Of a stretch of DNA of 64,000 nt, positions 1 through 8,605 are shown one piece after another. The DNA lies in contig NZ_CP059467.1 of the NCBI RefSeq assembly GCF_017894365.1, positions 1,674,001 to 1,738,000 of the forward strand, written 5' to 3'. The position numbers were made by a program, and so were the translations under genes. How positions within the stretch are numbered: position 1 is the first letter of the stretch; every line of letters begins with the position of its first letter. Below the pieces are notes generated by a model that saw only the letters and a list, made by a program, of their open reading frames with translations, was not told the DNA's origin and made no database searches. The stretch comes from Aromatoleum bremense. GTDB taxonomy: Bacteria; Pseudomonadota; Gammaproteobacteria; Burkholderiales; Rhodocyclaceae.

Positions 1-1499
1 ACCGGCGCCAGGTTCGCCGCATGTTGCGCGAACATGAGCTGGGTGTACCACTGGCGCTTGTCGGCCGCCGGATCGAACACGCACGGCAGCCAGCGCAGAT
101 AGCTGTTCAGCGGCGCCACCTCGTCCTCTTCGCGCACCGGCTGCAGGCCGGCGTTGAGCATCACGTTGACGAGCTGCAGGCCGCGCGCATCGAGCTGGGC
201 CAGGTCACGGCCGCGCAGGTAGAACGCCAGCGCGCCGCGGTAGAGCTTGTGCGCACTGCCGATCAGGCCGCGCGCCTGCTGCACGTCCTGCCGGGTCTGC
301 TCCGAGGCCAGGGTCTCGCCGACGGCCTTCCTGGCGAGGTGGTTGAGGTGTGCCTCCAGCACGTCCTGGGGCGTGGCGACCAGCGTCAGGCACATCACCG
401 TGTCCTCGGGCATCTGGTCGAACAGCGCGTTCATGGCGTCGCCGCCCTTGCGCGTCTCGCCCGTCAGATGGCCCGTCACGGGTGGCGTGCGCAGGCGATC
501 CATCACGATCACCCGATGCGGCATGCCGTCGAAGAACCACAGGCCGTTCGGCACGTCCGAGCGTGGCTGGCCGAAGAACAGGCGCTGCGCGAAGTCGGTG
601 CCGCTGGCGAGTTCGATCTCGCCCTCCTCCCGCTCTTCCGGGTAGCGGGTCAGCGCGTAGAAGCGTTCCCGGTCTTCGGCAGTGGCGCCGAGCAAGGTCG
701 GGTTCGGGTTGAACCAGCGCAGCAGCCAGGCGTGGATGTCCGCCGCGCCGAGACGCCGGGCCTTCACGCCGGCATTCGCCAGCCCGCCGACGAGGCGGTC
801 GCAGATCGTGGTCAGCGCCTGCTCGGGCGACTGGCCGCGCCGCGAGGCCGGGGCGGCGGACGTGCGGCGGTAGACCACCATGCGCACGCGCCGGACCTGG
901 CCGCGCCACGGCAGGCGCGTCACGGCAGTGTCCTCGAACAGGCCACCCGGCTTGGCGATGGCCCGCAGGTGATGGGCGAAGAAGCGCAGGTAGAAGTCAC
1001 TGAATGCGCTGCCTTGCGCACGCGGCTGCAGATAGTTCGCCAGCGAGCACAGATAGTTGTCCCAGTTGGCCTCGTCCTGGGCATAGAGCTGCACCACCCA
1101 GGGGTTGTCGTCCAACTCGTCGAAGGAGTCCTGCAGGGCGTTCTCCAGCGCATCGCGCGCCTGCCACAGCCAGGCCATCTCGCGGCCCTCGGTGCCGACC
1201 GGAGCCAGCTCGAAGAAGGCCGCCACCGACTGGCCGTCTTCCAGCAACATGCACTTGCTGCCGGGCAGGTACTCGACCCAGGGCAGCAAGTCCGCGAACG
1301 ACGGCGCGACGCCATAGAGCGCATCGTGGTCGGCCTGGGTGGCCGGCCTGCGCCGGCCCCGGCCGAGCGCGCTGCCCGGCTCGGCGACACCCTGTGCCGC
1401 CAAGGCCGTTACGTGTCGTGCCCAGGCATCATCGGTCGCATCCGCGGCGTCAGCAGGCGATGCGTCGGACTTGCGTGACCACGGCAGCGACCAGGCCAT
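1..1499 (-). CDS. TraC-like conjugative transfer ATPase (TIGR03744 / PFL_4706 family), C-terminus off window
   Basis: This is the VirB4/TraC-type ATPase expected to energise pilus assembly of the ICE secretion system. The minus-strand frame opens at an ATG at 1499 (MAWSLPWSRKSD) and stays open to the window edge, giving about 500 visible residues. The visible part holds typical N-terminal stretches such as LLPWVEYLPGSKCMLLEDG and RWFNPNPTLL. No clear Walker A is seen, so the P-loop half is expected beyond base 1. The start overlaps the TIGR03751 stop in an ATGA arrangement, so the two genes are translationally coupled. It lies at the downstream end of the TIGR03745-03752 block, which is the usual place for this ATPase. 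Identification is by family context and sequence resemblance; the frame is certain, the family very likely. Confidence 0.85.
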   Translation of the reverse strand, partial: MAWSLPWSRKSDASPADAADATDDAWARHVTALAAQGVAEPGSALGRGRRRPATQADHDALYGVAPSFADLLPWVEYLPGSKCMLLEDGQSVAAFFELAPVGTEGREMAWLWQARDALENALQDSFDELDDNPWVVQLYAQDEANWDNYLCSLANYLQPRAQGSAFSDFYLRFFAHHLRAIAKPGGLFEDTAVTRLPWRGQVRRVRMVVYRRTSAAPASRRGQSPEQALTTICDRLVGGLANAGVKARRLGAADIHAWLLRWFNPNPTLLGATAEDRERFYALTRYPEEREEGEIELASGTDFAQRLFFGQPRSDVPNGLWFFDGMPHRVIVMDRLRTPPVTGHLTGETRKGGDAMNALFDQMPEDTVMCLTLVATPQDVLEAHLNHLARKAVGETLASEQTRQDVQQARGLIGSAHKLYRGALAFYLRGRDLAQLDARGLQLVNVMLNAGLQPVREEDEVAPLNSYLRWLPCVFDPAADKRQWYTQLMFAQHAANLAP

Positions 1500-1933
1500 C
1501 AGTAGTCCTCCACGCGCTCACCCGGCATCGCGTACTGCACGCGCTGGTAGAGCGGGAACACCGTGCTGTAGCCGGGCACCGGCACCGGGTCGGTGCCCGC
1601 CAGGTGCGGGAACACGTACATCACCAGGTCGGGGTTCGGCAGGCGGTGGAACTGGCGGTAAATCTCGTTCTGCGCGGTGCGGGTGTAGCGCGCCTGCACG
1701 CCGGGCGCCGCCTGCACATCGGCATCGGCCAGCGGCCGGCGCAGGCCCTGGCGCGCGTCGAGCAGTTGCAGCACAGCCTGGCCCCGGCCCGCGCTGCCGC
1801 CGGTCTCCTGATGCCAGATGTCGAGCATGGTGCTGTCGCCGTGCGGCAGCAGCTTCTCCTTGCTGGTGGCGCAGCCGCCGAGCAGGGTGGCCGCCAGCAG
1901 CACGGCGGCCGCGTCAATCCAGATCCGAGGCAT
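1499..1933 (-). CDS. TIGR03751-family ICE lipoprotein
   Basis: This is a 144-aa putative outer-membrane lipoprotein of the mating apparatus (TraV-like position). The N-terminus MPRIWIDAAAVLLAATLLGGC is a signal peptide with a lipobox (LLGGC) and Cys at residue 21. The rest is soluble and includes LLPHGDSTMLDIWHQETGG near the N-terminus and the conserved PNPDLVMYVFPHLAGTDPVPVPGYSTVF stretch in broken form near the C-terminus. I chose the ATG at 1933 because it starts exactly at the signal peptide; longer upstream readings only give a shadow of the TIGR03752 gene. It overlaps the upstream TIGR03752 gene by about 20 bp and the downstream TraC start by one base. Confidence 0.88.
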   Translation of the reverse strand: MPRIWIDAAAVLLAATLLGGCATSKEKLLPHGDSTMLDIWHQETGGSAGRGQAVLQLLDARQGLRRPLADADVQAAPGVQARYTRTAQNEIYRQFHRLPNPDLVMYVFPHLAGTDPVPVPGYSTVFPLYQRVQYAMPGERVEDY

Positions 1934-3347
1934 GAGCTTCTCCGGTGCGGTGGTGGACCCGACGCCCCTTGGCGTCGTAGTCGATGTCGAGCGGCTGCTC
2001 CAGATGCACGGCCACCCTGGCGCCGGGCTGCACGTAGACCGCCGCGAAGGCCTGGCCGTAGAGCTTGTTGACCCAATCGGCCATGTCGCGCACGCCGCCC
2101 GCGAGGATGCGGCCCATCGCTTCGTTGCCGCTGATGCCGACGGTGCCCAGCGAGCCGTTGCTGTTGGCGACCACGGCCACGCTGCCGTTGTCGGACTTGA
2201 TGAGCGAAGCGGCGCCCGCGCCGGCCGCGGTGATGAGCGCCTGGCTGCCCAGGTACTGCTGGGCGTTGCTGCGCCGCTCGCCGCTGACGCAGGGAATGCC
2301 GTAGGGGTCGCTGATCCAGCCCAGACCGCCCTGGATGCTGGCGCCGTTGTGACCCGAGTTGCCGCCGCTGCTGCCGCCCTTGCCACTGTCCTCCGGCACC
2401 GTACGGATGGTGCCGTCCTGGAACACGAACGTGACCGAGCGGATTTGCCCGCGCACGCACGAGAGCGTCCAGTCGCCCGAGGCCGTGCCGCTGACCACGG
2501 CGCCGGCCACGTCGGGGATGTCGATGCCGTTGGCCGTGAGGTTGTCCGGGCCGATCAGCACCTTGAACGGGTACGGGTCGTTGACGGTTCCATCGATCGG
2601 CACGCGCCCGATCAGCGCCGTCATGGCAACCGACCCCATGAGCGTCGAGTTCGACGGCACGGTGTAGACGGCCTTCGTGGATGCGCCCACGGCGCGGCTG
2701 CCGACGTCGGCGACGGACTCCGCTGCGGCCGACAGGCTTCTCTGGGCCGGCCCGAAGCTCAGGGGAAAGCTCGGTTCCTTGCTGCCGTTCCTGGCGTCGA
2801 CCTTGGCATCGTCGGGCTCGACCCACTGCGTGCCACTGGTGCCGCGGTTGAAGCGCTTGCCGTCACCCTCTTCCAGCCCCAGCCCGACGGGCAGGTCGGA
2901 CGGGCCACCCTTGCCGGAAAGGCCGTCCAGTTGCCGCTGCAGATCCTGCAGCAGCCCCTGGGTCTGCTGCCTGTCGCTGGCCACCTGGCTGCGCTCCTGC
3001 TCCAGGCGGTTGCGTTCGCCTTCCAGCGCGCTCTGGATGCGGTGGTCGATCGCGCTTTCCCGGGCACGCAGGCGCTCGTTCTCGGCCTTGTGCTGCTTGT
3101 TGTCGCCGAGCGCGCTCTGCAGCTCGGTGCGCAACTGCTTCACCTGGGCCACCAGCGTGGCGACGGTATCGCGCGGCGTGTCGCCTGCGATGCCCAAGGC
3201 TTTCATCTCCTCGGGCGTGAGCGTACTGGCCGCGCCCTTGGGGGTGGGCTGGCCACCGGGGGCGCCGGAGAACAGTTTGATGCCGACGAACACCAGCAGC
3301 AGCGCCATCGGGATCAGCAGCCACTTGAGCAGCGGATTACTCTTCAT
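1914..3347 (-). CDS. TIGR03752-family ICE protein (TraB-like scaffold)
   Basis: This 477-aa protein probably plays the TraB/VirB10-like scaffold role of the conjugation channel. The N-terminus has one membrane anchor (residues 6-25, LLKWLLIPMALLLVFVGIKL). A long Gln/Glu/Arg-rich coiled coil follows at about residues 60-160, then a periplasmic beta-rich domain with sequences such as TVPSNSTLMGSVAMTALIGRVP and VLIGPDNLTANGIDIP. That arrangement (TM, coiled coil, 'VPSNS...' domain) is characteristic of the family. The ATG at 3347 overlaps the end of the TIGR03749 gene by 11 bp. It belongs to the tightly overlapping run of genes down to TraC. Confidence 0.88.
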   Translation of the reverse strand: MKSNPLLKWLLIPMALLLVFVGIKLFSGAPGGQPTPKGAASTLTPEEMKALGIAGDTPRDTVATLVAQVKQLRTELQSALGDNKQHKAENERLRARESAIDHRIQSALEGERNRLEQERSQVASDRQQTQGLLQDLQRQLDGLSGKGGPSDLPVGLGLEEGDGKRFNRGTSGTQWVEPDDAKVDARNGSKEPSFPLSFGPAQRSLSAAAESVADVGSRAVGASTKAVYTVPSNSTLMGSVAMTALIGRVPIDGTVNDPYPFKVLIGPDNLTANGIDIPDVAGAVVSGTASGDWTLSCVRGQIRSVTFVFQDGTIRTVPEDSGKGGSSGGNSGHNGASIQGGLGWISDPYGIPCVSGERRSNAQQYLGSQALITAAGAGAASLIKSDNGSVAVVANSNGSLGTVGISGNEAMGRILAGGVRDMADWVNKLYGQAFAAVYVQPGARVAVHLEQPLDIDYDAKGRRVHHRTGEAHASDLD

Positions 3348-4251
3348 CGCGCGCTCCTCCGGTCGAGCCGGCCGCGGCGGCCGGCGGCAGGTTCACGGTG
3401 GCGTCGATCGGGCTCAGCGCCGGCAGCAGCGACTCGGCCAGGCCGTGGCCGCGCGTGACCAGGTAGAGCACCGTGGTGTCGGACGGGGTGCCGGTCGGCC
3501 CCAGGTTCGGATGCTGGAAGGTCGCCGCCACGAAGTTCCCCTGCAGGGCGCGCGGGTCGAGGTCGAGCCAGCGCGCCGAGGTGTTGATGAGTCGAACGGC
3601 AGTCACCCACTGGTCTTCCAGGCGCCACGCGGCCAGCGCCCGCGCGCGCACCGGCAGGGCCGGCAGCAAGGTGTCGAGCACGAGGTCGCGGCGCAGGTTC
3701 ACGCGGCCGATGCCGGCGACTGGCTCGACGGTGCGCAGCGGCGCATACAGGTTCTGCGCGGCATGGCGTGTCAGCACAACTGGGACCGGCGTTTCGCGCA
3801 AGGGAGCGGTCTTGTCCGCGGACGCATCGGGCGGCTCGTCTGCGCCGCGTGCCGCACCGCCACCGTAGCGCTTTGCTGGGGCCTCTGCTTCCACGATGCG
3901 CACCGGCTCGAGCGGCGCCTGGCCTTCCTTTGCCGGCTCGGCGGCGATGTCGATCAGGATCATCGCACCGGATTCAACATCCTGCAGTTGCAGCCGCGTG
4001 GGCGGAATCGGCTCGCTCGCCCGCAGGTAGATTGCGCCGCCCGCACTCTGCACGCGCAGGTGGTCGCCGACGCTGGCCGGTACGCCGACGCGCACGTTGC
4101 GGTCGATGAAGACCACGCGCTCCTCACCAACCACCAGCGGCACCGGCAGCGGCAGCCGCTCCCAGCGCAGGATTTCCACGGCATGGCCGACCGGTACGAA
4201 CCCGAGGATCAGCAGGATGCCGGCCAAGGCCGACAAGGCAGCGGACTTCAT
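3337..4251 (-). CDS. TIGR03749-family ICE protein (TraK-like)
   Basis: This is a 304-aa exported protein in the TraK/VirB9-like position of the mating channel. Residues 1-24 form a cleavable signal peptide (SALAGILLILGFVPVGHA). The mature part begins VEILRWERLPLPVPLVVGEERVVF in two segments and is followed by a beta-rich domain. The middle (about residues 120-150) is a low-complexity region rich in Ala and charged residues. The C-terminal domain includes DLDPRALQGNFVAATFQHP. The start at 4251 overlaps the stop of the TIGR03746 gene by 4 bp, consistent with coupled translation. Confidence 0.87.
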   Translation of the reverse strand: MKSAALSALAGILLILGFVPVGHAVEILRWERLPLPVPLVVGEERVVFIDRNVRVGVPASVGDHLRVQSAGGAIYLRASEPIPPTRLQLQDVESGAMILIDIAAEPAKEGQAPLEPVRIVEAEAPAKRYGGGAARGADEPPDASADKTAPLRETPVPVVLTRHAAQNLYAPLRTVEPVAGIGRVNLRRDLVLDTLLPALPVRARALAAWRLEDQWVTAVRLINTSARWLDLDPRALQGNFVAATFQHPNLGPTGTPSDTTVLYLVTRGHGLAESLLPALSPIDATVNLPPAAAAGSTGGARDEE

Positions 4252-4940
4252 GGGGCGTCTCCCTGCAGGCGGCCGGAAGCCTTGGCGGGTGTGCCCGCCT
4301 GGGCCGGCGTCGGCGGCGCCTCGATGCGCTGTGGTGCGCTGGCGTAGCAGTCCAGCGCCAGGCCGAAAGGGTTGTGCTCGGGGTCAATGTCCAGCCGGAC
4401 GACCTTGATGGGGTAGCGCACCAAGGCGCGCTTGATCTGCTCGGGTCCGTAGTATTCGTCTGCGCTCACGTCGAGCGTGACAATCCAGTCCCGGGAGGAA
4501 ACCACCTTGACGCGCACGGCCGGGTCTTCGCCGTAGCCGCGCCCGGGAATCTCGTAGATGCCGCGGACGCGCTGACGCAGCTCACCACTGGTACGCCGGT
4601 ACTCGTAGTCCTGTTGCAGAAAGGTCCGACAGCCCGGCGTCAGGTAGGACGACAGCGCACGCAGGTTGCGTGCATAGTCCTCCTCGCCGTTCGTGGGCCA
4701 ACGCTGCACCTGCTGCCAGATGTAGAACGTGAAGGCATACACACTCTCGGGCGGCACGTCCCACCACTTTCGCGTGCTGCCCGAGCGCAGATCCGGCGGC
4801 ACATGGATGGTGAGATCCTTCGGCGCACTCCACCAACCGAAGCCGAGGAGCAGCGCCACCACGAACAGCGCGCCGGCCCCGAGGCGCAGCGTCTTCACGT
4901 GGGCCTGCAGGTGCGCGACCTCGCTCCTGAACCGGCTCAT
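4248..4940 (-). CDS. TIGR03746-family ICE protein (TraE-like, PFL_4703)
   Basis: This 230-aa inner-membrane protein occupies the TraE/VirB8-like slot. A single transmembrane helix (residues 21-38, GAGALFVVALLLGFGWWS) is followed by a periplasmic domain. That domain has the signature VPPESVYAFTFYIWQQVQRWP and a beta-rich part with DPAVRVKVVSSRDWIVTLDV. The C-terminus is proline- and alanine-rich. The ATG at 4940 overlaps the TIGR03750 stop by 4 bp. Confidence 0.88.
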   Translation of the reverse strand: MSRFRSEVAHLQAHVKTLRLGAGALFVVALLLGFGWWSAPKDLTIHVPPDLRSGSTRKWWDVPPESVYAFTFYIWQQVQRWPTNGEEDYARNLRALSSYLTPGCRTFLQQDYEYRRTSGELRQRVRGIYEIPGRGYGEDPAVRVKVVSSRDWIVTLDVSADEYYGPEQIKRALVRYPIKVVRLDIDPEHNPFGLALDCYASAPQRIEAPPTPAQAGTPAKASGRLQGDAP

Positions 4941-5347
4941 GGCGCCCCTCGATCAGCACTGCGCCCGGTCGTCCAGTAGCCCGAGCGGGTGATGAGACCC
5001 TGCCCGCCCAGGAGCGCCGCCAGCGCCGGGTACCGCAGGGCCAGCCGCCACTCGAGCTGCCGGTACAGCCAGGTATCGGGCCGGCCGCGCTTTTGCGCGC
5101 GCAGGAAGCCGCCGCCGACAAAGACGCCCAGCGCAATGCCGGCGACGATCAGCGTGGGCACCATGGCGATGCTGTGCGTGAGCCAGGCCAGCGGCAGGCC
5201 GAGCACAAACCCGGCTGCACCGGACAGGCCGGCGCAGATCCACAACTCGTCGGCGGTCAGCCCGCGCACGACCACCGGCTGGCGATTCAGCCGGTGCGGC
5301 AGGAAGGTCACCAGCGTGTCGCGCGGAGTCTCCGAAGGGAGGGCCAT
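4937..5347 (-). CDS. TIGR03750-family ICE membrane protein (TraL-like)
   Basis: This 136-aa membrane protein is small and matches the TraL-like component of the pilus assembly set. Two hydrophobic helices (about residues 35-58 and 61-82) sit in the first half. A conserved soluble tail follows with RGRPDTWLYRQLEWRLALR, a family-type stretch. The N-terminus TFLPHRLNRQPVVVRGLTADEL is also typical. The gene sits between the TIGR03745 pilin-like gene (12 bp gap) and TIGR03746 (4 bp overlap). Confidence 0.87.
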   Translation of the reverse strand: MALPSETPRDTLVTFLPHRLNRQPVVVRGLTADELWICAGLSGAAGFVLGLPLAWLTHSIAMVPTLIVAGIALGVFVGGGFLRAQKRGRPDTWLYRQLEWRLALRYPALAALLGGQGLITRSGYWTTGRSADRGAP

Positions 5348-5359
5348 CGCTTGGTGCCC

Positions 5360-5746
5360 TCACAGCACGCCGGTGGCCTTGGTGAGCAGCCAGATGCCAA
5401 CCACCAGCAAGAGCGCGCCCACGGCGACCGACAGGCCAAACTGGCCCCAGGTGGCGCGACCGGTATGGATCTCCGAGTAGCGTGTGTAGGCGTGATAGGA
5501 CACACCGACGAACATCGAGGCGACCACGAGCAGCGCGACCAGTAGCACGATGTCGTAGCCGTAGTTCTGGATCGTCTGCATGATGCCGGTGCCGGCCCCC
5601 CGCGAAGGGTCCTCCATGGTGGGCAGGGCCGCCCAGGAGGCCGACGGCGTGGCCACGATGCCCAGTGGTGCGAGCACGGCGCCGAGGCGTACGGATGGGC
5701 GCGCGGTGGTGCGAGCAGCCGCGCGATGGGTAGTCGAAGCGTTCAT
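5360..5746 (-). CDS. TIGR03745-family ICE membrane protein (pilin/TraA-like)
   Basis: This 128-aa protein has the layout of a conjugative pilin precursor: a long N-terminal export region to about residue 40 (APLGIVATPSASWAALP), then two hydrophobic helices separated by a short polar loop (YDIVLLVALLVVASMFVGVSY and the C-terminal FGLSVAVGALLLVVGIWLL). An ATG six codons upstream at 5764 is possible, but MNASTTHRAAART at 5746 gives the better start. It is flanked by TIGR03758 and TIGR03750, the expected order. Confidence 0.85.
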   Translation of the reverse strand: MNASTTHRAAARTTARPSVRLGAVLAPLGIVATPSASWAALPTMEDPSRGAGTGIMQTIQNYGYDIVLLVALLVVASMFVGVSYHAYTRYSEIHTGRATWGQFGLSVAVGALLLVVGIWLLTKATGVL

Positions 5747-5769
5747 GGCGGTACACCCTTTCATGGTGG

Positions 5770-6009
5770 TCAGGACAGGAGGAAGAAGCTCAGCACCAAG
5801 TACATCGCGACGAAACGCACGATGACGCCGAGGAACTGGCGTTCAGTCAGGCGGTGTTCCGCCCAGCCGACGTAGGCGGTACGCATCGCCCACACGCCCC
5901 ACAGCAGCAATACGGCGAACACGAAAGCGAGCACCACGGCAGAGACGGCCGAAGGCGCAAAGCCGCCGGTGGCCTGGAAGGCGGCGACTTGATCGACAGA
6001 GGGGGTCAC
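5770..6009 (-). CDS. TIGR03758-family small ICE membrane protein
   Basis: This 79-aa protein has two transmembrane helices. It reads from a GTG at 6009 (TPSVDQVAAFQATGGFAPS), with helices VSAVVLAFVFAVLLLWGVWA and a C-terminal FVAMYLVLSFFLLS. The GTG overlaps the RAQPRD stop as GTGA, which decides the start; upstream in-frame sequence only shadows the RAQPRD gene. The family is found immediately upstream of the TIGR03745 pilin-like gene and is presumed to be part of the pilus or inner-membrane complex. Confidence 0.86.
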   Translation of the reverse strand: MTPSVDQVAAFQATGGFAPSAVSAVVLAFVFAVLLLWGVWAMRTAYVGWAEHRLTERQFLGVIVRFVAMYLVLSFFLLS

Positions 6010-6371
6010 GGCGATGGCTCCTCGTCGTCGGCGCGGTCTCTGTGGACGTAATCGCCGGCCAACGGGACGGGATCGCGCGGCTGGGCGCGCTGGGGCACGA
6101 GGTAGTCCTGCAGGCCGGCGCGAACGCGCTGCAGGTCTGCGTGCAACCGGGCGTAGTCGAAGTGGTAGCGGGCGCGTTCCTGCGGAGCGGTATTGCCGGC
6201 GTGCTCGGCGAGGCGGTCGATCAGGTTGAGTTGGCGGGCGAGCGCGGCGAGCTGCTCGCGCTCCGAGGCGAGGCCATCGGCGGCCACGGCAGGCCGCAGC
6301 GCCGAGAACGTTACGGCCAACACCACGGCGAGCGCAGACCATGCGGATGTGCGGCGGTTACTGTGTCCCAT
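6006..6371 (-). CDS. RAQPRD-family ICE protein
   Basis: This 121-aa exported protein belongs to the ICE family named after the motif RAQPRDPVPLAGDY, which is present near the C-terminus. The N-terminus has a signal peptide ending ...LRPAVAADG. The start MGHSNRRTSAW at 6371 is preferred over an ATG 51 bp upstream because it leaves a standard signal peptide. It is the first gene of the minus-strand transfer operon that continues to TraC. Cargo pocket 1 begins just upstream, between this gene and TIGR03747 at 25 kb. Confidence 0.88.
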   Translation of the reverse strand: MGHSNRRTSAWSALAVVLAVTFSALRPAVAADGLASEREQLAALARQLNLIDRLAEHAGNTAPQERARYHFDYARLHADLQRVRAGLQDYLVPQRAQPRDPVPLAGDYVHRDRADDEEPSP

Positions 6372-6402
6372 CGTGCCCTTCCCGTTTGAAGCGGATGGAC
6401 AG

Positions 6403-6594
6403 ATGCTGTGGCGCGCGCTCAACTCGCGCCGCGGGGAATGGGAACTCAGGCTTGACCGGATTTATTGGCCACCCCAGAAAGGAGAAATCCCGGCGTTAAA
6501 GTTCAAACTTGGAGGCACTTGGCGCTTTCGCCGCTCGGATCTGGATCGCTGGCTCGTCGAAAGCATCGACAGGAAGGAGCCGGAGGCCGAGTGA
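6403..6594 (+). pseudogene. truncated excisionase/HTH_17-like DNA-binding fragment
   Basis: The last part of this frame reads GEIPALKFKLGGTWRFRRSD followed by LDRWLVESID. This is the C-terminal half of the MerR/excisionase-type helix-turn-helix domain, usually preceded by 'LTTREVA..L.V...TVYRWL'. Here that recognition half is replaced by unrelated sequence, and there is an extra Lys in the KFGGTWRFR core. The only in-frame ATG is at 6403. It looks like the 3' remnant of a regulator left at the edge of the cargo insertion and is unlikely to be functional. Confidence 0.5.
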
Positions 6595-6985
6595 GCGCGG
6601 ATAAAGCCGCAGAGTCAGCTTCTGGGAAGAACGAGGAGAGGATCGGCGGTGAAAACACAGCAGCTTCTGACGCCGCACCAGAGCCAGTACTTTGCTTGAT
6701 TGCTGACCAGCGCTCTACTTCTGTTCAGAGTTGGCCACGCATACCCGTGCTTGTAGCCGCATCTGTCGCAGCCGATTGAGGGAGAGCTGCTGATGTCCTT
6801 GGAATGCATCGCCTTGCTAGGCGCCCCAGCCTCGGAGGGAGGGTTGTCGTAGGCCCGAACGAAGCCGCCGGAGCGCCGAGCGCCCGCCCGGTTGGCTCAG
6901 GAACGCTGATTCATTGCACGCAGGCCGCACTCGTAGTCATCGCACTGAGCCATAATCCCAATGAGATGCGACAGAAGACGATGCC
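6595..6985. other. intergenic region without recognisable gene
   Basis: About 390 bp lie between the HTH remnant and the 518-aa gene. I see no convincing coding frame, repeat or strong terminator here. It presumably contains the promoter of the plus-strand gene that follows. Base composition is lower in GC than the ICE backbone by eye, consistent with cargo DNA. Confidence 0.4.
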
Positions 6986-8542
6986 ATGAGTCCGAAGGAC
7001 AGACGAGGGGGCGTGATGGGATGCAACGCATGGAACCACCCTCCCGGCTGCAACTGTGGCTGGGGTGGGGATACGGGCGGCTCGTTCGCAGGAGGCGCTT
7101 ACAATGCAGGTTACGCAGTTCCAGCGAGGAAGCCTGCGGTCACGGCGCCAGTGAAGACAAGAGCTGTCAGCGACGGTCGTTGGCAATCTGTTGACAACCG
7201 TGGTCCGAACGCGGAATGCCCGGTATGTGGTCAGTTAGTGTACTTCGTCCAGTTGGAGAATGGAGGCCGGGTCTTTTTCGATGAACTCGGTCCACCCTGG
7301 CCCAAGCACCCTTGCACCGACAACGGCCATGCCGTCTTCGCTCCACCAGCTTACGTCCAGCACCATGTCGGTTCAGATGCTTTCTCTGAGTGGCACTTGT
7401 TGACGTCACGGAAGTTTGGTAGTGGGAGTGGCGTCCGAACACTAGAGGGGTACTGCCCTGGACTTAATGTGTATCTTATGCTCACGGCGCCGGACAAAGG
7501 GCTAACTGCACCCCGAGCACCCGTGCTTGTCAAAATGGACGGAGACACGGGCACATATTTTTGTAGCTATTTGGCCGAATGCGCACAAGGACGTCTAGAG
7601 CCGGTTTCTGAGCGGTATTACCCGGTCGTAAGCTTGGTGCGGATGCTTGTTTGGGAGCGAGCATTCGAAGGCGACCCTTGGGCAGAGAACTCCATTGGAT
7701 GGCACCACTCCTTTTTCTGGAACAACATCAAGGACGGAGGCAAGTTCAAGAATGCGTCCGTAGCGGAGTTCTGGTTTTCCAGGGCGGCTGAGCATGGCAG
7801 TCCAGAAGGCCGAAACAACCTGGCTGTATTGCTTCTTGATCGTGCTGCGGATGACCCAAGCGTCCTTTCAAAAGCATGGGCAGAGTTGATGCTCTCCGCA
7901 CTCCAGATGACGCCCACTGCATTCGGGCATTTAGGGCGGATGCTGAAATCGGGGTACGGTGGCTTCGACAGGACACTCCTCGGAGGACTTCTCGAAGCCG
8001 TCGGCAGACAGCTCACGTTTGCACAGTACCTTGGTGATCAGGCGGACGACGAAGAGGACGAGGTGGCGGAAGACGAGAGCGACCCGATAGACACCCATGG
8101 GACTGGTGTCCGGTACTCGCGCCTCCCCATCAGGGGCTATTTCCATATCGAAACCGCGCGAAATATCGCCGGCTTGTCCGACTCCCTGCCGGCGTGGAAT
8201 TTATTCTGGCTGTCTGTAGACGGAGCAGAGCCGGGCACTGAAGGCCCCGAAGCGTTCCATTGCCGACGGGACGCACCCGGAGCTCTGGTCGAGTCATTGG
8301 CATTTGACCTTGACCGTGAGCTTGGCCTCGGGGTGACACTGCGGGATGCGCTACGTATGCATCCGCGCAGGTTCCTTCACTACTTCGAGAGCGCCGATCT
8401 GGACTCGATGCGCTTGTCCAGAAGCCCCGGCTGGAGGGACCGAGTGATCCGCAAAGCGAAAGAGGCAGCCGATAGGTTGCCCGAGATAGCGGAAGAAGAT
8501 GCCGCGAAAATCATTTCGTTGCCTCGGAAGCATCCGGGTTGA
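6986..8542 (+). CDS. hypothetical protein with N-terminal zinc-ribbon-like motif
   Basis: This is a 518-aa protein I do not recognise. An N-terminal Cys-rich segment (CNAWNHPPGCNCGWGG) is followed at about residues 78-115 by CPVCGQLVYFVQLENGGRVF and DELGPPWPKHPC, a plausible zinc ribbon. The middle contains an alpha-helical stretch that looks Sel1/TPR-like (AAEHGSPEGRNNLAVLLLDRA). An acidic linker (DDEEDEVAEDESD) lies near residue 355. The ATG at 6986 gives the longest reading; an ATG at 7016 is also possible. It stands alone, convergent with the DUF499 operon, and its codon usage looks less GC-rich than the ICE backbone. A defence-related role is only an inference from location. Confidence 0.7.
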   Translation: MSPKDRRGGVMGCNAWNHPPGCNCGWGGDTGGSFAGGAYNAGYAVPARKPAVTAPVKTRAVSDGRWQSVDNRGPNAECPVCGQLVYFVQLENGGRVFFDELGPPWPKHPCTDNGHAVFAPPAYVQHHVGSDAFSEWHLLTSRKFGSGSGVRTLEGYCPGLNVYLMLTAPDKGLTAPRAPVLVKMDGDTGTYFCSYLAECAQGRLEPVSERYYPVVSLVRMLVWERAFEGDPWAENSIGWHHSFFWNNIKDGGKFKNASVAEFWFSRAAEHGSPEGRNNLAVLLLDRAADDPSVLSKAWAELMLSALQMTPTAFGHLGRMLKSGYGGFDRTLLGGLLEAVGRQLTFAQYLGDQADDEEDEVAEDESDPIDTHGTGVRYSRLPIRGYFHIETARNIAGLSDSLPAWNLFWLSVDGAEPGTEGPEAFHCRRDAPGALVESLAFDLDRELGLGVTLRDALRMHPRRFLHYFESADLDSMRLSRSPGWRDRVIRKAKEAADRLPEIAEEDAAKIISLPRKHPG

Positions 8543-8605
8543 TGGCTCATCCCGCTCCGTTCCACCCGGAAGGAGCCCGAAAAACACCCGCAGCCGCCCC
8601 CCTCC

